Assembly (NCBI GenBank): GCA_021740785.1 | Contig: JAIOZI010000012.1 | Coordinates: forward strand, 1 to 64,000 | From: Melioribacteraceae bacterium | Lineage (GTDB): Bacteria; Bacteroidota; Ignavibacteria; Ignavibacteriales; Melioribacteraceae | Reading direction: 5' to 3' | DNA: 64,000 nucleotides | Part shown: positions 1-8,367 of the stretch, in pieces | Position numbering within the stretch: position 1 is the stretch's first letter | Layout of the letters: each line of letters opens with the position of its first letter | The notes under the pieces: model-generated | What the model was told of the DNA's origin: nothing | Seen by the model: only the letters and a program-made list of their open reading frames with translations | The model's database searches: none | Translations under genes and position numbers: made by a program

Positions 1-1127
1 GCGTTGTAATGAGGAAACAGTATTCAAACGGAAATTGGTCAAGCTCATTTTATAAATACGGTACGGATGTTCAGAACCCGAATATCAATAATTTAACCGG
101 TTCCACATCTAATTATGCCTTCGGATGGAGCGAAGTATCGAACAGCGCAGTAAAATATGTAAAAAGTACTAATATCTATCAAACTTTATCATCGGGATTA
201 ACCGGTAATTATGTGCAGCTATCGAACGGAGATAACTTTCAAGAAATGTTTCTGCATTCGTTTAATAACAGTTCGCTGCCGTACAGCTTCGACTTAACAA
301 CAGTAGAATCCACTACTAAATCAAGCACCATTTCTCAAAGATTCGGCAGGGAAGGAATTCTTAGTTACGGCAGAACCGAGTACTACTTTGCAGTTGCTGA
401 TATCTTGAACGGAGAAGAAGTAATTGAATTTGTAGATTTGGAAGACAGTCCGGCTCTAACCATAAATGAACTAAATGATGCTCTCTACACAAAAGCCTTT
501 CCAGTAACGGAAGGAGCACCGGTGTATTTCAGCGTGATGTACGGAATAGCAGATACAACCGGCACGGCGGATTTAAGCGAAGAAGAATATGTAAATTACA
601 CTGTAGAATTAATTGATGAATCCACCGGTGAAGTAATAGGCGAATATGATAATGTAACCTACGACGCTGAAAATACATCAGGGCGCAAACTGGTAGCATA
701 CGAAATTAACACTGATGGAATGGGCAGCCGTGAGGTAAGATTACGCTTAGCCATAAATACTAATACCGATGCAGTTTACACATTGGGAGAATTAGTAAAC
801 GACGACCAAATAATAACCAAGCAGGGAACAAAAACAATCTCCTATGCCGGAAGTTTGGAAGTAAAGGAGTATGCACTCAGCCAGAACTACCCGAATCCTT
901 TCAATCCTACAACTAACATAATGTATCAACTTCCGAAAGAAGGAAGAGTAGTAATAAAACTATACGACATACTCGGCAGAGAAATACAAACCCTGGTGAA
1001 CGAACCCAAATCACAAGGGCGATACGAGTTCACCTTTGACGGCAGCAAGCTTTCCAGTGGTGTTTATATTTACAGAATTACATCGGGAGAGTTTACGGCA
1101 AGTAAGAAATTCATATTAATGAAGTAA
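1..1127 (+). CDS. T9SS-targeted secreted protein, C-terminal part (5' truncated by window)
   Basis: The reading frame is open to the left edge of the window, and the first ATG (position 9) is followed by no signal peptide, so this is most likely the C-terminal part of a larger secreted protein. Residues from about 288 (counted from that ATG) to the end form a type A sorting domain of the type IX secretion system: it starts with the motif QNYPNPFNPTT, continues with a beta-rich stretch containing LYDILGREI and SGVYIYRI, and ends in KKFILMK. In this family the tail directs export across the outer membrane and is then removed. The upstream 280 residues are rich in S, T, N and Y and show no catalytic motif I recognise. 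The cargo function is unknown. Confidence 0.85.
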   Translation, partial: VVMRKQYSNGNWSSSFYKYGTDVQNPNINNLTGSTSNYAFGWSEVSNSAVKYVKSTNIYQTLSSGLTGNYVQLSNGDNFQEMFLHSFNNSSLPYSFDLTTVESTTKSSTISQRFGREGILSYGRTEYYFAVADILNGEEVIEFVDLEDSPALTINELNDALYTKAFPVTEGAPVYFSVMYGIADTTGTADLSEEEYVNYTVELIDESTGEVIGEYDNVTYDAENTSGRKLVAYEINTDGMGSREVRLRLAINTNTDAVYTLGELVNDDQIITKQGTKTISYAGSLEVKEYALSQNYPNPFNPTTNIMYQLPKEGRVVIKLYDILGREIQTLVNEPKSQGRYEFTFDGSKLSSGVYIYRITSGEFTASKKFILMK

Positions 1128-1672
1128 GATACGGCTTGCACTAATTTAACGGATGGCGCAAATTAACCGGGAAAGAGTTCCCGGAAGAAATGAGTCATCC
1201 GATTTATATAAACAAATATTTTAAAATTCATGAAACCGCTAATTCGCCAATCCGCTAATTCGTAAATTCGCTAATTTTTACCAACCGCAGCCTTGGCGAA
1301 GGTTGGCGTCAATCCAAATTCCATGCAGCCGCTAATGCGCCAATTCGTCAATTCATCAATTCGCAAACCCGGTAATTCGAAAATTCCCTAATAGTTATTG
1401 AGTTAGTAAGTTATTGAGTTATTGCGATCGGGCGAATTGAATAATGACTATCACCTACGCTAAAGCTTCCTCTTTCGTTAAAACTACGGAGGACAGGTCG
1501 GTGATTAAAATTGACAATTGACTATTGGAAAAACAGACAAACACGAAATAGCGGAGTAAAACTCAAGGGATGAGAATTAAGGCAAAATGAAAAAATCAAT
1601 CACTCAATCGCTTAATCATGCAGACATGTAGTCATCCAATCCTGCAATCATCCAAATTTAACTGCCGATTTA

Positions 1673-1841
1673 TCCACCGGAGCTTGACTAAATATCAGAA
1701 TATCATGTTTAAATTTCAGCGTGGGCGGTAGCTGGTTTTTTAGCGTAGGTGGGGTTCCTTGTTTCTTGCTACTGGTTCCTGCTTGCCCACCGAAGCTTGA
1801 ATAAATCAAAATTTCATACATAAATTTTAGCGTAGGTGGGG
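1673..1841. repeat. Two imperfect units with CCACC/GGTGGG ends
   Basis: Two similar units of about 57 bases lie at roughly 1673-1728 and 1785-1841. Each begins CCACCGRAGCTTGA, has an AT-rich centre, and ends near GCGTRGGTGGG or GCGTGGGCGG, so the ends are imperfect inverted complements. A third GCGTAGGTGGGG half-copy sits at 1743-1754, and a reverse-oriented CACCTACGCTAAAGCTTC lies at about 1452. They look like a small dispersed intergenic repeat that could fold as a hairpin. Confidence 0.5.
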
Positions 1842-1905
1842 TTTTTGTGATTTATTTGTCCGCAAAGCGAGATCTCGCCAAAGGCGGATTTTTTTTCTTT
1901 TGTTT

Positions 1906-1947
1906 CTTGATACTTGATACTTGCTACTTGATACTTACTACTTGTGA
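1906..1947. repeat. 7-bp tandem repeat, six units
   Basis: Six consecutive heptamers of the type CTTGATA (variants CTTGCTA, CTTACTA, CTTGTGA) are read at 1906, 1913, 1920, 1927, 1934 and 1941. They lie about 65 bases downstream of the xylB stop codon. No open reading frame crosses them. Confidence 0.7.
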
Positions 1948-2012
1948 TATATTACTTGATTTTTTTTAATCCAGGTTCAATGAATATTTCGCTTAATCGT
2001 TGATGAATAAAA

Positions 2013-3506
2013 TCACTTTCTTAATGAAGCTGTTAATTGTTTCCGCCATTCATGATAAACCACTTCATATTTTTCAGAGTTGATTTTATCCGGTAAAACT
2101 TCTCTTATAACCTGTAAATTTCTAAACGCATCGTCAAATGATTTATAATACCCGCTCCCGATGCCTGCTCCTCTTGCTGCACCTTGTGATCCGTCGGTAT
2201 TGTAGATTTCAATATTAACATTGCATACATCTGAAAAAATTTGAGTAAACAATTCACTTAAAAACAAATTTGCGTTTCCAACTTTAATGACCTTTATATC
2301 CAATCCCATTTCTTTCATTATTTCCAAACCGTAGCGGAATGAAAAAACTATTCCTTCAAGACTTGCTCTAATAAGATGTTTTTTAGTATGCCGGTTAAAA
2401 TCAATCCCGGTTATTTGTGCATGAATATCTTCATTATTCAAGCTCCTTTCAGCACCGTTGCCAAAAGGTAAAATCAATACTCCTTCCGATCCCAAAGGGA
2501 TTTCTCTGCTGAGTTCATTCATTTCATTATAGGAGCAGGAATTGTTCAAAATTTCAGTTCTTAGCCACCGATAAAGAATCGCAGTGCCATTGATGCAGAG
2601 TAAAACTCCTTTATTAGGTTTATCGATAGTGTAATTAACATGAGCAAATGAATTAACACGTGAATTTTTATCAATAGTATTTTTCTTTGATATTCCATAA
2701 ACAACGCCTGATGTTCCGGCAGTTGCGGCAACTTCTCCCTCTTCAAGAACATTTAGCGAGAAAGCATTATTTGGTTGATCACCGGCTCGATATGATACCG
2801 GGATCCCGTTTTTAATTCCAAGCTCGTTAGCTGCAGATGAACTTAATAATCCCTGCTCACCGAAAGTTGGAACTATATCTGCAATTAAATCTCTATCGAT
2901 TCCAAGATGATCGAACAATTCATAAGCAATTTCCTGCTTATCAAAATTCCATCCGATTCCTTCACTCAACCCGGAAATGGTTGTGCAAATTTTACCTGTT
3001 AATTTCATTGCTATATAATCACCGGGCAGCATGAATTTATAAATCCTCTCGTAAATTTCGGGGAGATTATCTTTTACCCATTTTAATTTTGATAAAGTAA
3101 AATTTCCGGGTGAGTTTAAATACGAATTCAAGCAACTATCTATCCCGATCTCTTCTGCTGTTTTATTTCCGGTGCTCACCGCTCTGCTATCGCACCAAAT
3201 TATTGAAGGATACAGAACTTCTTTATTTTTATCGACTATTACAAGTCCGTGCATTTGATATGATATACCAATACTTTCAATATTATCTTTTGCTTCGTTA
3301 CATTTTGCAATCACACTCTTAGTTGCCTTAACAATATGTTCCCACCAAAGGTCGGGATGTTGTTCAGCCCAGCCTGGTTTTTTAGAATCAATCGGCATTT
3401 CAATTTCCGGTGAAAAAGATGAAGCGGCAACTTCACCGGTTTCAGCATTTATTAGAGTCGCTTTTACAGATGAACTGCCTACGTCAAAACCCAGGAGGTA
3501 TTTCAT
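2013..3506 (-). CDS. xylB: Xylulokinase (FGGY family)
   Basis: This encodes a 497-residue sugar kinase of the usual FGGY length that would phosphorylate D-xylulose to xylulose 5-phosphate in the cytoplasm. The N-terminus has the ATPase-fold phosphate-1 motif GFDVGSSSVKATL; QMHGLV follows near residue 90 and IIWCDSRA near 110, both typical of xylulokinases. A second nucleotide-binding stretch, AATAGTSGVVYG, lies near residue 260, and a C-terminal GNANLFLSELFTQIFSDV segment completes the fold. It sits 1 base downstream of the nrtR-like regulator on the same strand and is divergent from xylA, so a xylose operon is the natural reading. Specificity for xylulose rather than another ketose is inferred from xylA next door. 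Confidence 0.93.
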   Translation of the reverse strand: MKYLLGFDVGSSSVKATLINAETGEVAASSFSPEIEMPIDSKKPGWAEQHPDLWWEHIVKATKSVIAKCNEAKDNIESIGISYQMHGLVIVDKNKEVLYPSIIWCDSRAVSTGNKTAEEIGIDSCLNSYLNSPGNFTLSKLKWVKDNLPEIYERIYKFMLPGDYIAMKLTGKICTTISGLSEGIGWNFDKQEIAYELFDHLGIDRDLIADIVPTFGEQGLLSSSAANELGIKNGIPVSYRAGDQPNNAFSLNVLEEGEVAATAGTSGVVYGISKKNTIDKNSRVNSFAHVNYTIDKPNKGVLLCINGTAILYRWLRTEILNNSCSYNEMNELSREIPLGSEGVLILPFGNGAERSLNNEDIHAQITGIDFNRHTKKHLIRASLEGIVFSFRYGLEIMKEMGLDIKVIKVGNANLFLSELFTQIFSDVCNVNIEIYNTDGSQGAARGAGIGSGYYKSFDDAFRNLQVIREVLPDKINSEKYEVVYHEWRKQLTASLRK

Positions 3507-3507
3507 A

Positions 3508-4209
3508 TTAGTTGTCCTTTATTATTTCAAATGTTATTCCGCTATTTCTTAGTTTATTATATCTTTTCAGATCAAATTTATATAAGCGGGCAGCCCTGTG
3601 TGCAACGCCTGTTTGATAACTGTTGGTCGGGATGAGCAAATTCATTCCTAATATTTTTTTTCTAAAATTTCTTTTATCCAATTCTCTTTCGAGAATACAT
3701 TCATAAAGTGATTGTAACTGTGTAAGGGTAAATTTATTCGGGAGCAATTCAAATCCAACCGGTGTAATTCTAATACTTTGTTTTAACTGTGCAAGCGCCG
3801 TATCAAAAATAATTTTATGATCAAACGGTAACTCGATATTATTGTGAATTGGAAACCATTGAGCGTCGGTGGTATCAACACCGGGTTTTAGTGAATGTTT
3901 GTCGGGATCAATTAATGCGAAAAACGAAACCGTGATTACACGTCGCAATGGGAATCTATTAATTTCACTGAATGTATGAACCTGCTCAAGATAAATATTT
4001 TTTACATTACTGGTTTCTTCAAGCACTCTAACGGCTGCTTCATCCACCGTTTCGTTATCCAAAATGAATCCGCCCGGTAAAGCCCATCTGCCTTTTTGCG
4101 GATTTCGTTTTCTCTTTATCAATAATATCTCCAACCGGTAGTTTTTAAATCCGAATACCACGCAGTCAACCGATAAATTGGGAATTATATTCTTTGCTGT
4201 ATGCGACAA
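3508..4209 (-). CDS. NrtR/AraR-type Nudix-domain transcriptional regulator
   Basis: This 233-residue protein has an N-terminal Nudix fold (about 10-140) followed by a C-terminal winged-helix region with QLQSLYECILERELDKRNFRKKI, the layout of the NrtR family, which in Bacteroidota includes arabinose/pentose-responsive repressors. The Nudix box reads GGFILDNETVDEAAVRVLEE, so the usual RE pair is RV. Loss of that catalytic glutamate fits a ligand sensor rather than an active hydrolase. It is divergent from xylA, 1 base upstream of xylB, and near palindromes at 4228-4300, so it probably controls both xylose transcripts. The start codon is TTG at 4209; no in-frame ATG precedes the conserved region. 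Confidence 0.85.
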   Translation of the reverse strand: MSHTAKNIIPNLSVDCVVFGFKNYRLEILLIKRKRNPQKGRWALPGGFILDNETVDEAAVRVLEETSNVKNIYLEQVHTFSEINRFPLRRVITVSFFALIDPDKHSLKPGVDTTDAQWFPIHNNIELPFDHKIIFDTALAQLKQSIRITPVGFELLPNKFTLTQLQSLYECILERELDKRNFRKKILGMNLLIPTNSYQTGVAHRAARLYKFDLKRYNKLRNSGITFEIIKDN

Positions 4210-4227
4210 TCCACACCCGGGCTTTGT

Positions 4228-4300
4228 TTACAAAAAGTGTAACCTTTATTCTAATACATATTGTAATATTTACACTATCTAATTATATTTCATTTGAAAT
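4228..4300. promoter_or_regulatory. Cluster of palindromes, candidate operator(s) for the xylose regulator
   Basis: The 120-base gap between the divergent nrtR-like gene and xylA holds three inverted repeats: TTACA-N5-TGTAA at 4228-4242, TGTAA-N3-TTACA at 4262-4274, and ATTTCA-TT-TGAAAT at 4287-4300. The first two share AGTGTAA/TTACACT in opposite orientation. The position between divergent operons is where an autoregulating repressor would bind. Which palindrome is the true site cannot be told from one sequence. Confidence 0.45.
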
Positions 4301-4329
4301 TATATTTCAACAAAAAAGTGAGATAAGAA

Positions 4330-5667
4330 ATGGCACTAAATCTGACTATCGGTGACAAAGAGTTTTTTGATGGAATTGACAAAATACAGTTTGAAGGGAA
4401 GGGTTCGAAAAATCCGCTCGCATTTAAGTACTATAATCCTGATACCATTGTAGCCGGCAAACGCATGGAGGATCATTTCCGGTTCGCAGTGGCGTATTGG
4501 CATTCGTTGGGAGGATCAAGTGCAGATCCTTTCGGCGCCGAATCCAAAATACTTTCATGGAATTCAGCAACAGAACCAATTCAAAAAGCAAAAGAAAAAA
4601 TGGATGCGGCATTTGAATTTATTACGAAATTGGGAATCCCATTTTACTGTTTCCACGATTATGATTTAGTTGAAGAAGGGGAATCGATTTTAGAGAGCGA
4701 GAAGAGATTATCTCAAATAATTGAGTATGCTAAAATTAAACAAAGTGAATCCGGAGTTAAATTGCTTTGGGGTACGGCAAATTTGTTTAGTCATCCGCGT
4801 TATATGAATGGCGCTGCAACTAATCCGGATTTCAATGTATTGACATATGCCGCAGCCCAGGTTAAAAATGCAATTGATGCAACAATTGAACTCGGCGGAA
4901 CCAATTATGTTTTCTGGGGAGGTAGGGAAGGTTACATGTCGCTTCTAAATACCGATATGAAAAGAGAAATTGAACATCTTGGTTTGTTTTTTAATGTGGC
5001 AAAGGAATACGGTAGAAAGAATGGATTTAAAGGTACATTTCTTATTGAGCCTAAACCGATGGAACCGATGAAGCATCAATATGATTTTGATGCTGCAACC
5101 GTTATCAATTTCTTAAGGCAGTATGATTTAATGAATGATTTCAAACTAAACATTGAAGTCAATCACGCAACATTGGCAAATCATACTTTTCAGCATGAAC
5201 TGCAGGTAGCTGCGGATGCCGGTTTGTTAGGGAGTATAGATGCAAACAGGGGAGACTATCAAAACGGATGGGATACTGATCAATTCCCGATTAACATTTA
5301 TGAAGTTACAGAGGCAATGCTGGTGTTATTACAATCGGGTGGCTTAACTACAGGCGGAATTAATTTCGACGCTAAAACCAGAAGGAACTCAATTGATCAT
5401 CAAGATCTTTTTATTGCTCATATTGCAGGCATTGATGTTTTTGCACGTTCACTTTTAATCGCTGATGATTTTCTCAAGAATTCGGATTATCTGAAATTGA
5501 GAAGCGAAAGGTATTCAAGCTATGACCATGGGACTGGAAGGGAATTTGAATCCGGGAAACTATCTCTTGAAGATTTGAGAGATATTGCTGTTCAAAATGG
5601 TGAACCCAAACGTATCAGCGGTAAACAAGAACTGTATGAAAGTATTATAAACGATTATATCCAATAA
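4330..5667 (+). CDS. xylA: Xylose isomerase
   Basis: This 445-residue enzyme interconverts D-xylose and D-xylulose and is a metal-dependent TIM barrel. Length and motifs match the long class II xylose isomerases. [13 protein letters not shown] near residue 100 carries the catalytic His and Asp; [16 protein letters not shown] lies near 195; [16 protein letters not shown] near 240 carries the metal-binding Glu and the conserved Lys; [16 protein letters not shown] and GSIDANRGD follow with further metal ligands. The ATG at 4330 gives the expected N-terminus. It is 12 bases upstream of the symporter gene and divergent from xylB, so uptake, isomerisation and phosphorylation are encoded together. 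Confidence 0.96.
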   Translation: MALNLTIGDKEFFDGIDKIQFEGKGSKNPLAFKYYNPDTIVAGKRMEDHFRFAVAYWHSLGGSSADPFGAESKILSWNSATEPIQKAKEKMDAAFEFITKLGIPFYCFHDYDLVEEGESILESEKRLSQIIEYAKIKQSESGVKLLWGTANLFSHPRYMNGAATNPDFNVLTYAAAQVKNAIDATIELGGTNYVFWGGREGYMSLLNTDMKREIEHLGLFFNVAKEYGRKNGFKGTFLIEPKPMEPMKHQYDFDAATVINFLRQYDLMNDFKLNIEVNHATLANHTFQHELQVAADAGLLGSIDANRGDYQNGWDTDQFPINIYEVTEAMLVLLQSGGLTTGGINFDAKTRRNSIDHQDLFIAHIAGIDVFARSLLIADDFLKNSDYLKLRSERYSSYDHGTGREFESGKLSLEDLRDIAVQNGEPKRISGKQELYESIINDYIQ

Positions 5668-5679
5668 AGGAATTTCATA

Positions 5680-7434
5680 ATGCAGCATATGACTTTAATT
5701 GATTGGCTGGTAATATTCGCATACTTTGTTTTGCTTTTCGGTATTGCAGTCTGGGTAATTAAACAGAAGCAAAAATCGACTGAAGATTATTTTCTTGCCG
5801 GAAGGCATTTGGGTTGGTTTATCGTCGGAGCCTCAATATTTGCATCAAATATCGGCTCTGAGCATTTAGTCGGACTCGCAGGATCAGGCGCCACAGACGG
5901 TGTAGCGATGGCTCATTATGAACTGCATGCATGGTGTTTATTGGTGCTTGGTTGGATTATGATACCGTTTTATATGCGCTCGAAAGTTTTTACTATGCCG
6001 GAATTTCTAGAAAGAAGATTTTCTCCTGCCGCAAGAACTGTCCTCTCTGTAATTTCACTTGTAGCTTATGTGCTTACTAAGATTGCAGTCGGTATTTTTG
6101 CCGGCGGTATTGTATTTGATGTTCTATTACCCGATATAAATTTTCTTGGATTAAATAGTTTCTGGATCGGATCAATTTTAGTAATTGTACTTACAGGTAT
6201 TTACACTATTTTTGGCGGACTGAGAGCTGTCGCTTATACAGAAGCTATGCAGACAATCGTATTAATATTCGGTTCGGTACTTGTAACTATATTTGGTTTA
6301 CAAGCGCTTGGCGGCTGGGACGAATTAAGACTTATCCTAGGTTCGGAAATGTTTAACTTATGGAAACCATTAGTTCCGGACGGTATTGAATCAACTTGGG
6401 CGCCTATTAGAAATAGTTCGCAGATGGCTTGGTATTTTAATGATAATTATCCTTGGCTCGGAATGTTATTCGCTGCTCCGATTATTGGATTGTGGTACTG
6501 GACAACTGATCAGTATATCGTTCAACGTGCACTCGGAGCACCGAATGAAAAAGAAGCAAGGCGAGGCACAATTGCAGCTGCATTCTTAAAACTACTGCCG
6601 GTATTGATTTTTATTATTCCCGGAATGATTACAATCGCTCTCGCACAATCGGGAAAAATGCCTTCACTTCATAATGAATTTTATGGTTCCGACGGTCAAT
6701 TAATTACCGATAATGCTCAAAAGGCTTTCCCCTTATTAGTTGCAAATGTTCTCCCGATTGGTGTAAGGGGACTGGTTGTTGCCGGTTTGCTTGCAGCCCT
6801 CATGAGCTCACTTGCCGGTGTATTTAACGCATCAGCCACACTTTTTACGATGGATTTTTATTCTCGTTTGCGTCCGAATGTATCGCAGGAAAGATTAGTC
6901 TGGATTGGTCGAGTAGCAACCGGTTTTATGGTTTTCATTGGATTGTTGTGGATTCCCGTTATTCAAGGGGGGAGAGGATTATATGATTATCTTCAAGGGA
7001 TTCAGGCTTATTTAGCTCCGCCGATTTTTGTAGTCTTCATCTTTGGAGTATTCATTAAAAGGCTTAATGCAAAAGGCTGTCTCGCTGCTTTGATTACGGG
7101 TTTTTCATTAGGGATGATCAGATTGGTGATTGATACTCCTGTTAAATTGTTTGAAAACTTTACGTACACAGAAGGGTCTTTATTCTGGATAATCAATAAT
7201 ATTTTCTTTCAATATTATAGTCTGCTCATTACGATCGTTTGTATAATTGTTATGATTGCCGTCAGTTATGCAACCGGAGAACCGGATTATAAAAAGATTG
7301 ATGGTTTGACTTTCGGTACTGTCTCAGATGATCAAAAAAGTGAATCGCGTAAAAGCTGGTCATTAATTGATATAATTGCTTCCGCATTAGTAATTCTATT
7401 AATTATAGCAATTTACATCTATTTCTCAGGATAG
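5680..7434 (+). CDS. Sodium:solute symporter (SSS family), probable xylose/sugar transporter
   Basis: This is a 584-residue polytopic inner-membrane protein with about 13-14 hydrophobic segments. The N-terminus has the SSS-family pattern in which a first helix is followed by TEDYFLAGRHLGWF. ASIFASNIGSEHLVGLAG (about 45-65) corresponds to the sodium-site helix, and GLLAALMSSLAGVFNASATL near residue 365 is the other conserved segment with paired serines. These features fit the SGLT-like branch. It follows xylA by 12 bases in the same operon, so xylose is the likely substrate, although galactose- or glucose-type specificity cannot be excluded from sequence. Confidence 0.88.
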   Translation: MQHMTLIDWLVIFAYFVLLFGIAVWVIKQKQKSTEDYFLAGRHLGWFIVGASIFASNIGSEHLVGLAGSGATDGVAMAHYELHAWCLLVLGWIMIPFYMRSKVFTMPEFLERRFSPAARTVLSVISLVAYVLTKIAVGIFAGGIVFDVLLPDINFLGLNSFWIGSILVIVLTGIYTIFGGLRAVAYTEAMQTIVLIFGSVLVTIFGLQALGGWDELRLILGSEMFNLWKPLVPDGIESTWAPIRNSSQMAWYFNDNYPWLGMLFAAPIIGLWYWTTDQYIVQRALGAPNEKEARRGTIAAAFLKLLPVLIFIIPGMITIALAQSGKMPSLHNEFYGSDGQLITDNAQKAFPLLVANVLPIGVRGLVVAGLLAALMSSLAGVFNASATLFTMDFYSRLRPNVSQERLVWIGRVATGFMVFIGLLWIPVIQGGRGLYDYLQGIQAYLAPPIFVVFIFGVFIKRLNAKGCLAALITGFSLGMIRLVIDTPVKLFENFTYTEGSLFWIINNIFFQYYSLLITIVCIIVMIAVSYATGEPDYKKIDGLTFGTVSDDQKSESRKSWSLIDIIASALVILLIIAIYIYFSG

Positions 7435-7502
7435 ATATACGTTCTTGAATAAAGTAATCAATAGTAAAAATCGTAATTTCATAATCATTATGAATCTCAT
7501 CA

Positions 7503-7725
7503 ACCCAGATTTTCCATTGGAAAATCTGCCCTTCGGTCTGACAATTTGTAAGTTGAGAAATATCAAATACTTAGTCATATAGAAATTTTGGTATTCGTTA
7601 TTTGAGTAAAATATTTTTCTTACAAATTGTCGGGATTAATCCCGCAACATAAATTGTTTTATTAAAACATTTTTTGAGCGACCAGCACAAAAAATTCATT
7701 TCCAATGATTTTTTTGGGATCAACT
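7503..7725. repeat. Dispersed structured repeat, copy 1
   Basis: This 223-base element is about 90% identical (counted by eye) to 32531-32754, in the same orientation. Both contain a perfect palindrome with CAGATTTTCC arms and a 3-base loop (7506-7528 here), a distant inverted pair GACAATTTGTAAG (7540-7552) and its complement (7619-7631), and a small GGGATTAATCCC palindrome (7632-7643). No open reading frame is conserved. It could be a MITE-like element or a structured RNA. The rest of the 7435-7899 gap holds only the promoter at 7831. Confidence 0.8.
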
Positions 7726-7830
7726 GAATTTAAAGAGTTCCTCCACTTCCGTTCGGCAATTCAATATATCATTTATGTTTATTCCGGGTCTGTACTTGTC
7801 ACCCGGTTAAAAAATTTTATCAAATATCTC

Positions 7831-7857
7831 TAAAGTATCAGTACAATTTTTCGATAA
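7831..7857 (+). promoter_or_regulatory. Sigma-28 (FliA)-type promoter before the TonB-like gene and MCP
   Basis: TAAA at 7831-7834, 15 bases, then TTCGATAA at 7850-7857, followed by T. The consensus known for flagellar sigma-28 is TAAA-N15-GCCGATAA. Expected transcription start is about 7864, which places it upstream of the ATG at 7900 and argues against the GTG at 7864 being the start codon. Confidence 0.75.
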
Positions 7858-7899
7858 TGAACTGTGGAACCATATTATATTATCAAGGGAGCTGATAGA

Positions 7900-8298
7900 A
7901 TGTATGTACAAAATCATTTACATTATCGCAAATTCATCTTTTTCGCTGCATTATTTGCTTTTTTCATAACGACAATGCCGGTTCATTCGGAAGGTGAAGA
8001 ATACCTTGCATTCGCTGAGGTTATGCCCGAACCTATTGGCGGAATGTCGGCGATTATATCAAAGGTAGTTTATCCGCAAATTGCAAAATCAGCAGGAATT
8101 CAAGGGAAGGTTTATCTTCTGGCATTTATTGATGAATCCGGAAATGTTACGGATGTTAAAGTGATTAGAGGTATTGGCGGAGGCTGCGATGAAGTAGCGG
8201 TAGAAGCTGTGAAAAAGACAGATTTTAATCCTGGAAAAAATAAGGGGGTTGCTGTTAAGGTCAAGTTATCTCTGCCCATTGAGTTTAAACTACGTTAG
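7900..8298 (+). CDS. Small TonB C-terminal-domain protein
   Basis: This 132-residue protein has one hydrophobic segment at about 10-30 (FIFFAALFAFFITTMPVHS), which could be an uncleaved anchor or a signal peptide. A TonB C-terminal domain follows at about 55-132, shown by YPQIAKSAGIQGKVYLLAFI, GCDEVAVEAVKKTDF and a closing LPIEFKL. This domain in full TonB proteins contacts outer-membrane receptors; here the proline-rich periplasmic spacer is missing. The start at ATG 7900 is chosen because AAGGGA lies 9 bases upstream and the sigma-28-type promoter would start transcription near 7864. It precedes the MCP gene by about 70 bases, so the two are probably co-transcribed with the flagellar regulon. 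Confidence 0.75.
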   Translation: MYVQNHLHYRKFIFFAALFAFFITTMPVHSEGEEYLAFAEVMPEPIGGMSAIISKVVYPQIAKSAGIQGKVYLLAFIDESGNVTDVKVIRGIGGGCDEVAVEAVKKTDFNPGKNKGVAVKVKLSLPIEFKLR

Positions 8299-8367
8299 AC
8301 AAATGATTGATGTGATTATTTCTATTGTATAGTAATTCACTTTTTGAAATTAAACTTTGGTAATCGG

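Larger units (their letters stand above)
1128..2012. repeat. Repeat-rich intergenic region between convergent genes
   Basis: About 0.9 kb with no credible gene lies between two genes that converge here. It holds three kinds of degenerate repeat. Around 1225-1400 short words of the type GCTAATTCG/CCAATTCG recur every 8-10 bases. Around 1447-1841 there are elements built on CCACCGAAGCTT and TAGCGTAGGTGGGG, in both orientations. At 1906-1947 there is a 7-base tandem repeat. I see no terminator hairpin with a clear T-run for either flanking gene. Confidence 0.6.

Noticed and set aside
1220-1400. Regularly spaced short words that resemble a CRISPR array
   Set aside because: Units are 8-10 bases, degenerate and have no spacers of constant length; no cas genes in the window.
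7540-7631. Inverted repeats as an invertible promoter switch
   Set aside because: The arms enclose only 66 bases without promoter elements, and no recombinase gene is adjacent; both copies have the same orientation of the inner segment.
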